11,208 bases of DNA, taken from positions 1-11,208 of the forward strand of contig CAMPKJ010000163.1 of the NCBI GenBank assembly GCA_946887105.1, written 5' to 3'. Below the pieces are notes generated by a model, which saw only the letters and a list, made by a program, of their open reading frames with translations, ran no database searches and was not told the origin of the DNA. Source of the stretch: an uncultured Acidobacteriota bacterium. Lineage in GTDB: Bacteria; Acidobacteriota; Thermoanaerobaculia; Gp7-AA8. Position 1 is the first letter of the stretch. The number at the start of each line of letters is the position of its first letter. A program made the translations under genes and the position numbers. Positions 1 to 8,818 of the stretch are shown here, piece by piece.

Positions 1-359
1 TTTCTACACGCCAGCGGACCACGCATCAAAGGCCCCGCTTGTGATCAGATTGTTTCGGATGTGGCGGAAGTATAGCAGGATGGATTGGCAAAGCCGTTAC
101 CGTTGCCATCCGCGATGATGAGACCAACAGCCCACGAGATCGTAACGGGTGCGGTGACATCGGGAACGCGTGTCGTCTCGAACGCAATCGGAAGGGAAGC
201 GCTATAAGGTCTCTCCGGGATCAAGCAGCTGTCCGGGTCGCGCCACGTTGCACGCGCATCTGCCGACGACCTGTAGCGCACTGCCGACGACCTGCAGCGC
301 ACTTCACACTACGTTACGACGTGCGCGATATGACCTTCAGCGCTCGCGGCGTCGCTGCC
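1..359. other. Left-edge region with no supported gene
   Basis: I find no convincing coding region here. A minus-strand open frame of 85 codons (302 to 45) has no recognisable domain, no clear ribosome binding site, and its first part reads through the 21-bp duplication at 260-301. A plus-strand frame open from the left edge stops at 73-75 and could be the last 24 codons of a gene lying mostly outside the window, but it has no recognisable motif. The stretch also follows the end of the ftsH operon, so it may be an ordinary intergenic spacer or a decayed gene. Confidence 0.3.
260..301. repeat. 21-bp direct tandem duplication
   Basis: Two adjacent 21-bp units, 260-280 and 281-301, each begin CTGCCGACGACCTG and end AGCGCA. 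They differ at one position only (T at 273, C at 294). No third copy is recognisable on either side. The unit length is a multiple of three, but no supported gene covers it. It looks like a recent slippage or duplication product in spacer DNA. A protein-binding direct repeat cannot be excluded. Confidence 0.85.
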
Positions 360-372
360 CTAGAACGGGCAG
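355..372 (-). terminator. Short inverted repeat over the small ORF stop codon
   Basis: CTGCCC (355-360) and GGGCAG (367-372) form a 6-bp stem with a 6-nt loop containing the stop codon of the small Cys-rich ORF. No T-run follows on the minus strand. It could contribute to transcript end formation, but the stem is short and chance occurrence is plausible in GC-rich DNA. Confidence 0.2.
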
Positions 373-493
373 TCGAGGCAGCCGGAGCCGCAGCAGGTGG
401 GCTCTTCAGCGGGACGCCACAGTGGCGTGGAAGGCGAAGAAGGCGGGCATTCCTGCCCGCCTTCTTCCGGCTGCTCCTGTGGCGTTTCGTTCA

Positions 494-494
<1 letters not shown>
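360..494 (-). CDS. Small Cys-rich protein, oxidoreductase-like CCGSGC motif
   Basis: This 44-residue ORF starts at an ATG (494-492) overlapping the ftsH stop as TGATG, so it could be translated by re-initiation; I see no Shine-Dalgarno of its own. The N-terminal 30 residues are acidic and Pro/Glu-rich and look disordered. The protein then ends abruptly in CCGSGCLDCPF (residues 34-44), a CC-x3-C-x2-C arrangement. That pattern resembles the short cysteine motif of oxidoreductase-like proteins (CCGSGC..C) and suggests metal or Fe-S binding. Stopping directly after the motif is typical of a real small protein rather than a shadow frame. Against it, a perfect hairpin that could be the ftsH terminator lies within codons 10-20. 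The frame upstream of 494 is only an ftsH shadow. Function is unknown; the metal-binding idea is inference. Confidence 0.6.
436..467 (-). terminator. Perfect 14-bp stem hairpin downstream of ftsH
   Basis: GAAGAAGGCGGGCA (436-449) and its exact reverse complement (454-467) flank a 4-nt loop. The stem lies 27 bp past the ftsH stop, the usual place for an intrinsic terminator. On the minus strand it is not followed by a clear U-tract, only pyrimidine-rich CTTCTTC at the end of the stem. It lies wholly inside the small Cys-rich ORF (its codons 10-20), so it may act as a terminator, a processing or stability element, or a partial attenuator between ftsH and that ORF. Confidence 0.5.
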
Positions 495-2431
<1,937 letters not shown>

Positions 2432-2527
2432 CGATTTGCCTCCATCGCGGCACGGCGATGCTCCGCGCGTGCCACGTACACTATCGCGTGGCGTAACGGG
2501 GAGGGAAGAGACGTTATTGCAGGCGCC
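2432..2527 (-). other. hpt-ftsH spacer with GCCACG inverted repeat
   Basis: This 96-bp spacer is the only real gap in the tilS-hpt-ftsH run. It holds an inverted repeat, GCCACG (2471-2476) and CGTGGC (2487-2492), with a 10-nt loop, and at its end the ftsH ribosome binding site. I see no convincing -35/-10 pair on the minus strand. The repeat could be an mRNA hairpin or operator; nothing in the sequence decides which. Confidence 0.3.
2439..2443 (-). promoter_or_regulatory. Ribosome binding site of ftsH, fixing a TTG start
   Basis: GGAGG lies 7 nt before TTG (2431-2429). The nearby ATG on the same strand (2447-2445) opens a frame that ends after five codons, so the Shine-Dalgarno can only serve the TTG. 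Confidence 0.8.
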
Positions 2528-3058
2528 TCAACCGCCGATACGCCCGATAAACGGAAGGTTCCCGAACCGGCGCTCGTGCTCGAGTCCGTACCCGGCAAAC
2601 GTCCCGCCCTCGATCGTGAACGCGCTGAAATCGGTCTTCACGTCGACCGTGCGCGCGTCCGGCCGGTCGAGGAGCGCCACCAGCCGCAGCGTGGCCGGCG
2701 CGTGCTGGCGCAACTGGCTGAGCAGGTAGTTCTCGATGATGCCGGTGTTGACCACGTCCTTGAGCACGAAGACGTGCCGGTCGCGGATGTCGGTGAAGCT
2801 GAGGAAGTCGATCTCCAGCGCGTCCGCGGTGCTGTTGTCTTCGGCGTCGCGGATGACGTCGATGAAGCCATAGCTGACATCGCCGGGGACCGCCCGGAGC
2901 AGATCGGCCAGAAAGACCGACGCGCCTTTGAGAATGCAGAGGAAGAAGACCTCGGAATCGCCGGCGTCTCGGCGGATCGCGGCGGCCAGATCGCGGACGC
3001 GCGTGGCGATCGTCTCAGCGCTGTAGAGGGGGCGGATCTCTGTCGTCGTCGGATGCAA
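2528..3058 (-). CDS. hpt: Hypoxanthine phosphoribosyltransferase (divergent active site)
   Basis: Family members transfer phosphoribose from PRPP to hypoxanthine or guanine in purine salvage in the cytosol. The 176-residue length, the C-terminal block GYGLEHERRFGNLPFIG (156-172) and the position between tilS and ftsH all support this. The start is TTG (3058-3056), chosen because GGAGGAG (3069-3063) lies just upstream; the gene overlaps the end of tilS by 44 bp. Several signature residues differ from the usual pattern. The PRPP motif reads LKDVVNTG (99-106), where an acidic pair and DTG are normal. The pyrophosphate loop is LKGA (43-46) rather than LKGG. The usual GYGLD metal Asp is Glu160. 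The fold assignment is firm, but activity and base preference are less certain. Confidence 0.88.
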   Translation of the reverse strand: MHPTTTEIRPLYSAETIATRVRDLAAAIRRDAGDSEVFFLCILKGASVFLADLLRAVPGDVSYGFIDVIRDAEDNSTADALEIDFLSFTDIRDRHVFVLKDVVNTGIIENYLLSQLRQHAPATLRLVALLDRPDARTVDVKTDFSAFTIEGGTFAGYGLEHERRFGNLPFIGRIGG

Positions 3059-4382
3059 CCGGCTCCTCCGTTACTCCTCCGTGCTCCTCGAGGCTCAATT
3101 CGTAACGGTCCGCTTCCGCGCCGGTGATCCGGAACCGTTCCGAGACTTCCACGCCGGCGACCCAGACGATCTCGTCATTCCACAGCAGGAGAGGCAAACG
3201 GTCGCGGGAATCGACCGGGATTTTACGATCAATCAGAAAATCTTTGAGTTTTTTCGAGCTCGGCATGCCGAGGGGTTGGAAACGGTCGCCGGGCCGCCGA
3301 TTGCGGAGCAGGAAACGGGGAGTGGAGGCGAGGGGGAGTTGGAACGAGGCACCTTCACGCGCTCTCGCGACTCGCACCGTCACTCCGAGTTCCGGGATGA
3401 ACGCCGGCGCCTCCGGGGTGAGCTCGATCTCGAATGCGCCGACCGGCTGCGGCGGTCTGCGCAGCACCAGCGCATCATCGCGGCGGATCAACTCCAGCCG
3501 CTTCGTGACGCTCACGCGGCGGATGTGATCCACCTCGCCCGCGAGTCGCGTGAGGTCGCGCGCGGAGACATCGCGCGCCGCGGGGTCGAGCCGGCGGATG
3601 TGGCGATGGAGCAGCGCCTGCCGCAACCAGGCATCGCCGGGCCAGGTGAGGAAGCGGGTCTCATCGGCGCCGATCACGACGTGAACGCGTTCCGCTTCGT
3701 CGATGGCGCGCTCCAGAATCGGCCACTGCTGCTGCGCCTGTTCGGCGATCGCGGCCAGGTTGTCGGTCGCGCCGAGCTGACGGACTACGCCGCGGATGCG
3801 ATTGCGAAGAAAGCGCGGATCGTCGTTCGAGCGATCGTGCCGCGGCACGATGCCGCGCTCGCGCAGGAAGGCCTCGATCGCGTCGCGCGTGACCTCGAGG
3901 AGAGGGCGGACGAAGGCATCGTCGCGGATGGGATGAATGCCGCGCAGTCCGGCCATGCCGCTGCCGGTCACGAGGCGCATCAGGACCGTCTCCGCCTGGT
4001 CGTTCCGTTGATGCGCGGTGGCGACGAATCGTGCGCCCGTGCGCGTGCGGATCTCGGAGAGCCGCTCGTAACGCACTGCGCGCGCTGCCGCCTCGATGCC
4101 GCGCTCGCGGATGCGATCGCGATCGAGCGTGCCGTCCGCGACGTGCAGCGCAATGCCGAGCCTCCCGCACAGCTCGCGCACGAACGCCTCGTCGCCATCC
4201 GACTCTTCGCCGCGGAGATGATGATTGACGTGCGCCGCCTCGACGTCGAAGCCGGACGCACGGAGATCCGCAAGACCAATGAGGAGCGCCGTCGAATCGG
4301 CGCCTCCCGACACCGCTGCCAGGATCCGGCCCGGATTCACGTCGAATTTGACGAAGAACTGACGGATTGCTGCATCGATCAC
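3015..4382 (-). CDS. tilS: tRNA(Ile)-lysidine synthase TilS
   Basis: TilS converts C34 of tRNA-Ile(CAU) to lysidine using ATP and lysine, so that the tRNA reads AUA. The product shows the N-type PP-loop SGGADS (25-30), HVNHHLRG (51-58), HQRNDQAET (124-132), RNRIR (193-197), and the C-terminal TilS domain RRPGDRFQPLGMPSSKKLKD (about 362-381). This gives a full-length enzyme of 455 residues. In the HxxDDxxET block the first Asp is Asn127. The reading frame is open much further upstream, but the homology begins at about 4391. I place the start at GTG 4382 because GGAG lies 8 nt upstream; a GTG at 4391 is the alternative. It is first in the minus-strand operon, overlaps hpt by 44 bp, and stands head-to-head with the pseudopilin gene. 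Confidence 0.95.
   Translation of the reverse strand: MIDAAIRQFFVKFDVNPGRILAAVSGGADSTALLIGLADLRASGFDVEAAHVNHHLRGEESDGDEAFVRELCGRLGIALHVADGTLDRDRIRERGIEAAARAVRYERLSEIRTRTGARFVATAHQRNDQAETVLMRLVTGSGMAGLRGIHPIRDDAFVRPLLEVTRDAIEAFLRERGIVPRHDRSNDDPRFLRNRIRGVVRQLGATDNLAAIAEQAQQQWPILERAIDEAERVHVVIGADETRFLTWPGDAWLRQALLHRHIRRLDPAARDVSARDLTRLAGEVDHIRRVSVTKRLELIRRDDALVLRRPPQPVGAFEIELTPEAPAFIPELGVTVRVARAREGASFQLPLASTPRFLLRNRRPGDRFQPLGMPSSKKLKDFLIDRKIPVDSRDRLPLLLWNDEIVWVAGVEVSERFRITGAEADRYELSLEEHGGVTEEPVASDDDRDPPPLQR
3063..3069 (-). promoter_or_regulatory. Ribosome binding site of hpt, fixing a TTG start
   Basis: GGAGGAG lies 4 nt (GGAGG core 6 nt) before TTG at 3058-3056, inside the tilS coding sequence. 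No ATG or GTG in this frame is as well placed, so the TTG is the preferred start. Confidence 0.7.
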
Positions 4383-4409
4383 GCGCAGCACTCCGCGTAT
4401 CTTCGGACC
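4383..4409. promoter_or_regulatory. 27-bp divergent gap between tilS and the pseudopilin gene
   Basis: Only 27 bp separate the two divergent start codons (18 bp if tilS starts at 4391). This is too short for two standard promoters, so at least one promoter must lie inside the opposite coding sequence, or one transcript is leaderless. The tilS Shine-Dalgarno (GGAG) lies in the gap. The plus-strand ATG has no clear Shine-Dalgarno. I cannot assign -35/-10 boxes with confidence. Confidence 0.35.
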
Positions 4410-4895
4410 ATGGCACGTCGTCGTGAGTCCGGTTTCACGCTGCTCGAGATCCTGGTCGTGGTCGGCATCATCGGCATCATCGCCGCGATTGCGGTGGCCA
4501 GCTACTTCATTGCCATCGATCGCGCGCGCCAGAAACGGACGGTGAACGACATGCGCACCATCGCCACGGCATGGGAAGCGCGCGCCACCGACATGCACTC
4601 CTACGCATCCGGAGGGTACACCTTCCCGACCACTCCCATGACCGCAGACGCGCTCGTGGCACAGCTTTCGCCGACCTATCTGCGCGAGGTTCCGCGCTAT
4701 GACGGATGGAACCGTCCGTATGACTTCGCGGTCTCCGAGGACGCAAAGGCGTACGCGATCCGTTCGCGCGGCCGCGACGGCGCGATCGATCCGGGCACTG
4801 AGTACACGCCGGGAGAGACGCCGAATCCCGACTGCGACATCGTTTATGCGGACGGCGGCTTCGTGACGTACCCGTCCGTCGCACAGTCGAATTGA
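4410..4895 (+). CDS. Type II secretion GspG-like pseudopilin
   Basis: The 161-residue product has a short basic leader (1-8) ending in SG and then FTLLE, the prepilin peptidase site, with the conserved Glu at mature position 5. A hydrophobic helix follows (about 9-32). The C-terminal part contains YDGWNRPYDF (97-106) and SRGRDG (119-124), close to the P-WG-PY and S-G-DG pattern of GspG major pseudopilins. These are processed by a PilD-type peptidase, anchor in the inner membrane and assemble into a pseudopilus. The start is ATG 4410, where the leader begins; the frame is open far upstream only as a shadow of tilS. No other secretion genes are in the window, and the gene overlaps the next one by 1 nt as TGATG if that gene uses ATG 4895. 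A type IV pilin is a less likely alternative. Confidence 0.85.
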   Translation: MARRRESGFTLLEILVVVGIIGIIAAIAVASYFIAIDRARQKRTVNDMRTIATAWEARATDMHSYASGGYTFPTTPMTADALVAQLSPTYLREVPRYDGWNRPYDFAVSEDAKAYAIRSRGRDGAIDPGTEYTPGETPNPDCDIVYADGGFVTYPSVAQSN

Positions 4896-4933
4896 TGTCG
4901 CGGTACACTCCCGCCGAGAGAGACTTCGTGGGG

Positions 4934-6385
4934 GTGTCGTCCTTGAAAAAGATCGTTCTTCTGGCTGCCGTGCTGTCCATTGCCGGCCGTTCCGAGGCGC
5001 AGCCGTGTCCCGCCAGTTGCCCCACTCGCGATGACGTGGTGCTGCAGAAACTGATCGACGCCGTGGCGGCCGCCGGCGGCGGAACCGTGCAACTGAAGCC
5101 GACGGTCTACTACACGTGCAAGCCGTTGCTGCTGGGATCGAACGTTCATCTGCGCGGCGCGGGACGGGGCGCAACCATCATCCGCGGATCGGCCGGGCTG
5201 CAGGCGCCGACCATCGAAAACGCATTCGTCGCCGCCAGCATCGCCACGGTGGGGACCGACAACACATCGATCTCCGACCTGACCGTCGACCACGCCACCT
5301 GCGGCCGCAACGCCAACGGGATCGCATTCCTGCCGACGGGCACCGTGACCGGCAAAAACCAGATCTACGACGGCCGGGTGCCGACGAACGGTCTGGTCGA
5401 GCGCGTGCAGGTTCTCGGAGCGCCCGGCTTCCACAACTACATGATCTGGAACCTCAAGGGCCAGCACATGAAGATCACCGACAATTGGGTGGATGGAGGT
5501 TCGACCGGGCCTTCTCCGCAGGAGGGGATCGAGAGTTTCGGCGGGCATGACGTCACCATCGCCAACAACACGGTGAAGAACATCGGCGGCGCCGGCATCA
5601 ATCTCGGCTCGGCGGGCATCTCCGACAGCGAAACGCTGGGGATATTCGTGGTCAACAATTTCATCACCAACTCCGGCCGCGGGATCAACCTGGGTACCTC
5701 CTCCGGCAACGGCGGCCAGTCGAATTCGCACACGCACATGCGCGGCAACGTGATCACCAACGTATGGGACGCGGGCATCAACGTCGGTGTGGCCACTTCG
5801 ACGTTCGAACGCGACCTGCAGATCGTCGGCAACACCATTCGCAACATCAATGGCACGCTCGTCGCCGGAATCCGGCTCACCGCGCAAGGAGCGTCGATCA
5901 TCGATTCGCGTGCGGTCGTGGCCACCACCATCGACAGCAACAACATCGACAACATCAAAGGCACGAACTCGTTCGGCATCTACATCGCCGGCTACCCCAA
6001 CGCGCGCGTGCTGAACAACACCATCGTCGATACGGGCAACGAAGCGATCTACGCGCACGACACTCCCGACATCGAGATCGTCGCCAATCGCATCGAACGG
6101 TCCGGAACGATGTCCATCGGACTGTACGCAGGCGCGGATCAGGCGGCCACGCGCTTCTCCATCGAACGCAACAAGATCAGCGACTGGAGGGATCCGTACC
6201 ACGGCATTCTGATCACGGGCGGCAGGTACGGCATCGTGCGCGACAACGTCTTCACCAGAAAGGACACGCTGCGTCCGCGGCCGGTGACCGTCGACGCGAA
6301 AACGTGCAGCGTGACCGTCAGCGGAGACACGGTCTGGCATGACGCGTCGTGGGTTTCGCCACGCACGTCGAAATGCACGCCATGA
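4934..6385 (+). CDS. Secreted right-handed parallel beta-helix protein
   Basis: The product has a signal peptide: SSLKK, a hydrophobic stretch (7-18), then a likely signal peptidase site after SEA (20-22). The N-terminal part, with AAAGGGTVQL and NVHLRGAGRGATIIRGS, resembles the start of pectate-lyase-superfamily beta-helix proteins. Most of the rest is repeated coil units of the form 'V..N.I.N..G.GI.LG', typical of PbH1/NosD-like right-handed helices. Six cysteines in the mature protein could form disulfides. I cannot identify catalytic residues, so a polysaccharide lyase or hydrolase role is only possible. Start options are ATG 4895 (touching the pseudopilin stop as TGATG, no Shine-Dalgarno), GTG 4928 and GTG 4934. 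I prefer 4934, because GAGAGAGA (4916-4923) lies 10 nt upstream and the signal peptide then has normal length. Probably co-transcribed with the pseudopilin gene. Confidence 0.85.
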   Translation: MSSLKKIVLLAAVLSIAGRSEAQPCPASCPTRDDVVLQKLIDAVAAAGGGTVQLKPTVYYTCKPLLLGSNVHLRGAGRGATIIRGSAGLQAPTIENAFVAASIATVGTDNTSISDLTVDHATCGRNANGIAFLPTGTVTGKNQIYDGRVPTNGLVERVQVLGAPGFHNYMIWNLKGQHMKITDNWVDGGSTGPSPQEGIESFGGHDVTIANNTVKNIGGAGINLGSAGISDSETLGIFVVNNFITNSGRGINLGTSSGNGGQSNSHTHMRGNVITNVWDAGINVGVATSTFERDLQIVGNTIRNINGTLVAGIRLTAQGASIIDSRAVVATTIDSNNIDNIKGTNSFGIYIAGYPNARVLNNTIVDTGNEAIYAHDTPDIEIVANRIERSGTMSIGLYAGADQAATRFSIERNKISDWRDPYHGILITGGRYGIVRDNVFTRKDTLRPRPVTVDAKTCSVTVSGDTVWHDASWVSPRTSKCTP

Positions 6386-6408
6386 GAGGGTAGGGAAGCG
6401 TCCCTCTC
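6384..6408 (+). terminator. Possible weak terminator hairpin after the beta-helix gene
   Basis: GAGAGGG (6384-6390) pairs with CCCTCTC (6402-6408) around an 11-nt loop that can fold further (GGGA with TCCC). It begins at the stop codon. No T-run follows, so it may only reduce read-through or protect the mRNA end. Confidence 0.35.
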
Positions 6409-6439
6409 GCGGCTCTCCTTCTCGATCGGCAACCTCAGC

Positions 6440-6461
6440 AATAATCGCAACATTAAGGGAG
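6440..6461 (+). promoter_or_regulatory. Candidate -10 box and ribosome binding site of the propeller gene
   Basis: AATAAT (6440-6445) differs from the -10 consensus at one base, but I find no good -35 at 16-18 bp. GGGAG (6457-6461) lies 10 nt before ATG 6472 and settles the start against GTG 6463, which would be too close. The local AT-rich stretch stands out from its GC-rich surroundings. Confidence 0.4.
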
Positions 6462-6471
6462 AGTGCGCTCA

Positions 6472-8346
6472 ATGAATGGAATCGTTCGATCGGGATCGGA
6501 CCGCAATCCGCTGGCGAATGCGAGTGTCACGATTCATCACGTCAGCAGCGGACAAACGACGGAAGTCGCACGTGCGACGACGGAGGAGTCGGGGGCGTTT
6601 TCCGCCGAGCCGATCGTGTCGTCTTCAAGCCAGAACTTCTACTACGCAACCGCGGTCCTCGGCGACGGTGTCGTCCTGATGACGATCCTCGGATCGTCGA
6701 TTCCGGATTTCATCGTCATCAACGAGCTCACCACCGTCGCCGCCGCATACAGCGCGGCGCAGCTCTTCACCGGCAGCGGCATCCAGGGGAGTGCGCTCGC
6801 GCTGAATATCGTCTCCGCGATGAGCGCGAACCTGATCGACCTCTCGACCGGTGGCGCCTCGGCAGTCATGACCAGCTCACCGAACGCCGACCAGACCAAC
6901 GCCTGCCGCTCGCTCATGTCGCTCGCGAACTTCCTCACCACCGCGGTGCGCGATCACGGAAAGGCGCTGCAGGACTTCTTCGCGCTCACCACGTTGCCGG
7001 ATCAGCCGGCGCCGGCGAACACCATCCAAGGTCTGGTCAACCTCGCGAAGAACCCGGCCAATCGCGTCGGCGGCATCTACGCGCAGTCGAAACTGGCCAG
7101 CGTCTACGGTCCCGAGCTCACCGAGCAACCGCTGGCCTGGACGATCGTGGTCAAGGTCAACGATTCCGGCGATCCGACGCGCATGTTCGGCGGCCCGGGC
7201 AGCCTCGAGTTCGATGCGCAGGGCAACGCCTGGATTCCGAACAATGTCGTGCAGGGCACACCGGACTCGTCGCCGTATTCGATCGTGCTCGATCTGTCGG
7301 GACGTCCGCTCCGCGATCCGAATGGAAAGCTCCTGTCGCCGTTCGAAGGCGGCGGTCTCCTCGGCGCCGGACTGGGTGTCGACGTCGACTCCGACGGCAA
7401 CGTCTGGATCGGCGACTTCGGCTGGGGCAACGCGCCGGGCGACATCCCTGACGGCGGCGTCTCGAAGTTCGCACCCGACACCACTCCCATCTCTCCGGCA
7501 CCGAATGGCTACCAGAACGGCGGAATGCTGCGCGTGCAGGGGACGGTGTTCGATCCCGCGGGCAATCTCTGGATGGCCGGCTGGGGCAACGGCACGGTCG
7601 TTTGTTACCGCAAGGGAAATCCGGACGACTACGCGATCTACGGCGACAGCTCCGGCAAGTTCAAGCCGTTCTGCATCGCCTTCGCGAAAGACGGATCGGC
7701 GTGGGTCACGAACAGCTACCAGGCCAGCGACATCCGCAACATCGTCCTCGGCGATGGCGTGTACATGGACTGCATCCGCACGATCACCATCGGCAACGTG
7801 CTGAAAGGCATCCAGATCGACTCCGCGGGAAACATCTGGCTCGCCTCCGGCAGCGACCATCATGTCTACGTCTTCAATGCCGAAGGGGAGTTCATCGGCG
7901 GATATCAGGGAGGCGGAACGAACGGACCGTGGGGCATCACGCTCGACGGCGACGACAATCTGTGGGTCGGCAACTTCGGTCCGCTCGAGGTGGGAAGCAT
8001 CTTCCATGGCCGGCTCACGCAACTCGCCGGCATCAACGCGAAGGGTTATCGCTTCGGCGACGGCATGACCCCGCCGACCGGCTACACGCTGCCATCCGGC
8101 GGCGATCCCGTGCTGCTCGCCGATGGCAATCCGCTCTACGGGCCGGGTGCTCCGCCGTGCACCATCCCGATGACGCGCACCACGGGCCTCAACATCGACG
8201 CCGCCGGAAACGTCTGGACCACGAACAACTGGAAACCGGATTTCACGAGCGACGCGATCGACGATCCATGGACCGGCGGCAAGGGAAATCCGGGCGGCGA
8301 CGGAATGCTGATCTGGGTGGGACTGGCAAAGCCGCGGATGTCTTAA
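6472..8346 (+). CDS. Seven-repeat NHL/streptogramin-lyase-like propeller protein
   Basis: The 624-residue product begins with a short carboxypeptidase-regulatory-like Ig fold (about 2-50: PLANASVTI, then a T-E-SGAF turn). A helical Ala/Ser-rich region follows (about 85-175), then a beta-propeller from about 235 to the end. Seven motifs of the type 'D..GN(V/L/I)W' occur at 251, 309, 364, 408, 453, 495 and 579, matching a seven-bladed propeller of the NHL/Vgb/SMP-30 kind. Such proteins bind ligands or partners, and a few are lyases or lactonases. I see nothing that proves catalysis. No signal peptide is visible at the chosen start, unusual for this architecture; the 86 bp upstream offer no in-frame extension with a good hydrophobic segment. 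It follows the beta-helix gene on the same strand but has its own ribosome binding site. Confidence 0.85.
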   Translation: MNGIVRSGSDRNPLANASVTIHHVSSGQTTEVARATTEESGAFSAEPIVSSSSQNFYYATAVLGDGVVLMTILGSSIPDFIVINELTTVAAAYSAAQLFTGSGIQGSALALNIVSAMSANLIDLSTGGASAVMTSSPNADQTNACRSLMSLANFLTTAVRDHGKALQDFFALTTLPDQPAPANTIQGLVNLAKNPANRVGGIYAQSKLASVYGPELTEQPLAWTIVVKVNDSGDPTRMFGGPGSLEFDAQGNAWIPNNVVQGTPDSSPYSIVLDLSGRPLRDPNGKLLSPFEGGGLLGAGLGVDVDSDGNVWIGDFGWGNAPGDIPDGGVSKFAPDTTPISPAPNGYQNGGMLRVQGTVFDPAGNLWMAGWGNGTVVCYRKGNPDDYAIYGDSSGKFKPFCIAFAKDGSAWVTNSYQASDIRNIVLGDGVYMDCIRTITIGNVLKGIQIDSAGNIWLASGSDHHVYVFNAEGEFIGGYQGGGTNGPWGITLDGDDNLWVGNFGPLEVGSIFHGRLTQLAGINAKGYRFGDGMTPPTGYTLPSGGDPVLLADGNPLYGPGAPPCTIPMTRTTGLNIDAAGNVWTTNNWKPDFTSDAIDDPWTGGKGNPGGDGMLIWVGLAKPRMS

Positions 8347-8768
8347 CGGCTTGTCGCGGGCGGTTTGTAAATCAGACCGACCACGATGCCGACGATCGTC
8401 CACTGGACGAAGTAAGCCGCAGCCTGTCCCAGAGCGAGGTTCAGCCCGATGTTCATGTTCGCGTAGTTATGCAGCACGTTGCAAACCGCGAGAACGCCAA
8501 TGAGAACGCCCAGGCGCGCACCTTCCACGGTGCGCGATCCGCCCTTGTGCAGCATGGCGAAAAGGATGGCTACGACCAGGATGGCGATGAACGACGCCGC
8601 GATTGCAACCGGCATGACCGTCATCATTTCTTCCTCGGATCGGAACACGGCCGGGTACTTGTCGGCTTCGTCGAAGAGTGCCGGCACCAGCCACAACACC
8701 AGGAAACCAAAGGCAAAAGACGCGACCGTGCCGCCAAGCGCGGCCAGCCCGAGACGTGAATAGTTCAT
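8343..8768 (-). CDS. Four-helix membrane protein of unknown function
   Basis: This 141-residue protein has four hydrophobic segments, at about 5-30, 50-72, 83-100 and 110-135, and no catalytic motif. A short loop after the first helix contains ADKYPAVFR, and a NYANMNIGLNLALG stretch joins helices three and four. This pattern recurs, as I recall, in unnamed small membrane proteins of soil bacteria, but I cannot give a family name. The start is ATG 8768, with GGAG 9 nt upstream. It lies 50 bp after the sigma factor gene on the same strand and may share its transcript. Its stop codon overlaps that of the converging propeller gene. A role as a regulated target or partner of the sigma factor is only inference. 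Confidence 0.8.
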   Translation of the reverse strand: MNYSRLGLAALGGTVASFAFGFLVLWLVPALFDEADKYPAVFRSEEEMMTVMPVAIAASFIAILVVAILFAMLHKGGSRTVEGARLGVLIGVLAVCNVLHNYANMNIGLNLALGQAAAYFVQWTIVGIVVGLIYKPPATSR

Positions 8769-8818
8769 TTCCCTGATCTCCAGGCGCAAATCTACCATCG
8801 GAACCACGACGTCTGCAG

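Noticed and set aside
124..132. Asn in place of Asp in the TilS HxxDDxxET block, as a sign of inactivation (protein residues 124-132)
   Set aside because: As I recall, Asn at this position also occurs in functional TilS proteins, and every other signature is intact.
45..302. An 85-codon minus-strand ORF near the left edge
   Set aside because: No domain, no ribosome binding site, and it includes the tandem repeat; kept only as part of the undescribed left region.
4392..5174. An upstream extension of tilS by more than 250 codons
   Set aside because: TilS homology begins at about 4391, and the extension is the antisense of the pseudopilin and beta-helix genes with shadow-like composition.
4844..6472. 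A 542-codon minus-strand open frame opposite the beta-helix gene
   Set aside because: Composition (Val, Asp, Arg, Gly) is that of a shadow frame; the plus strand carries a signal peptide and regular beta-helix repeats.
6877..8403. A 508-codon minus-strand open frame opposite the propeller gene
   Set aside because: Antisense shadow; the plus strand has seven GN-x-W propeller motifs and a ribosome binding site.
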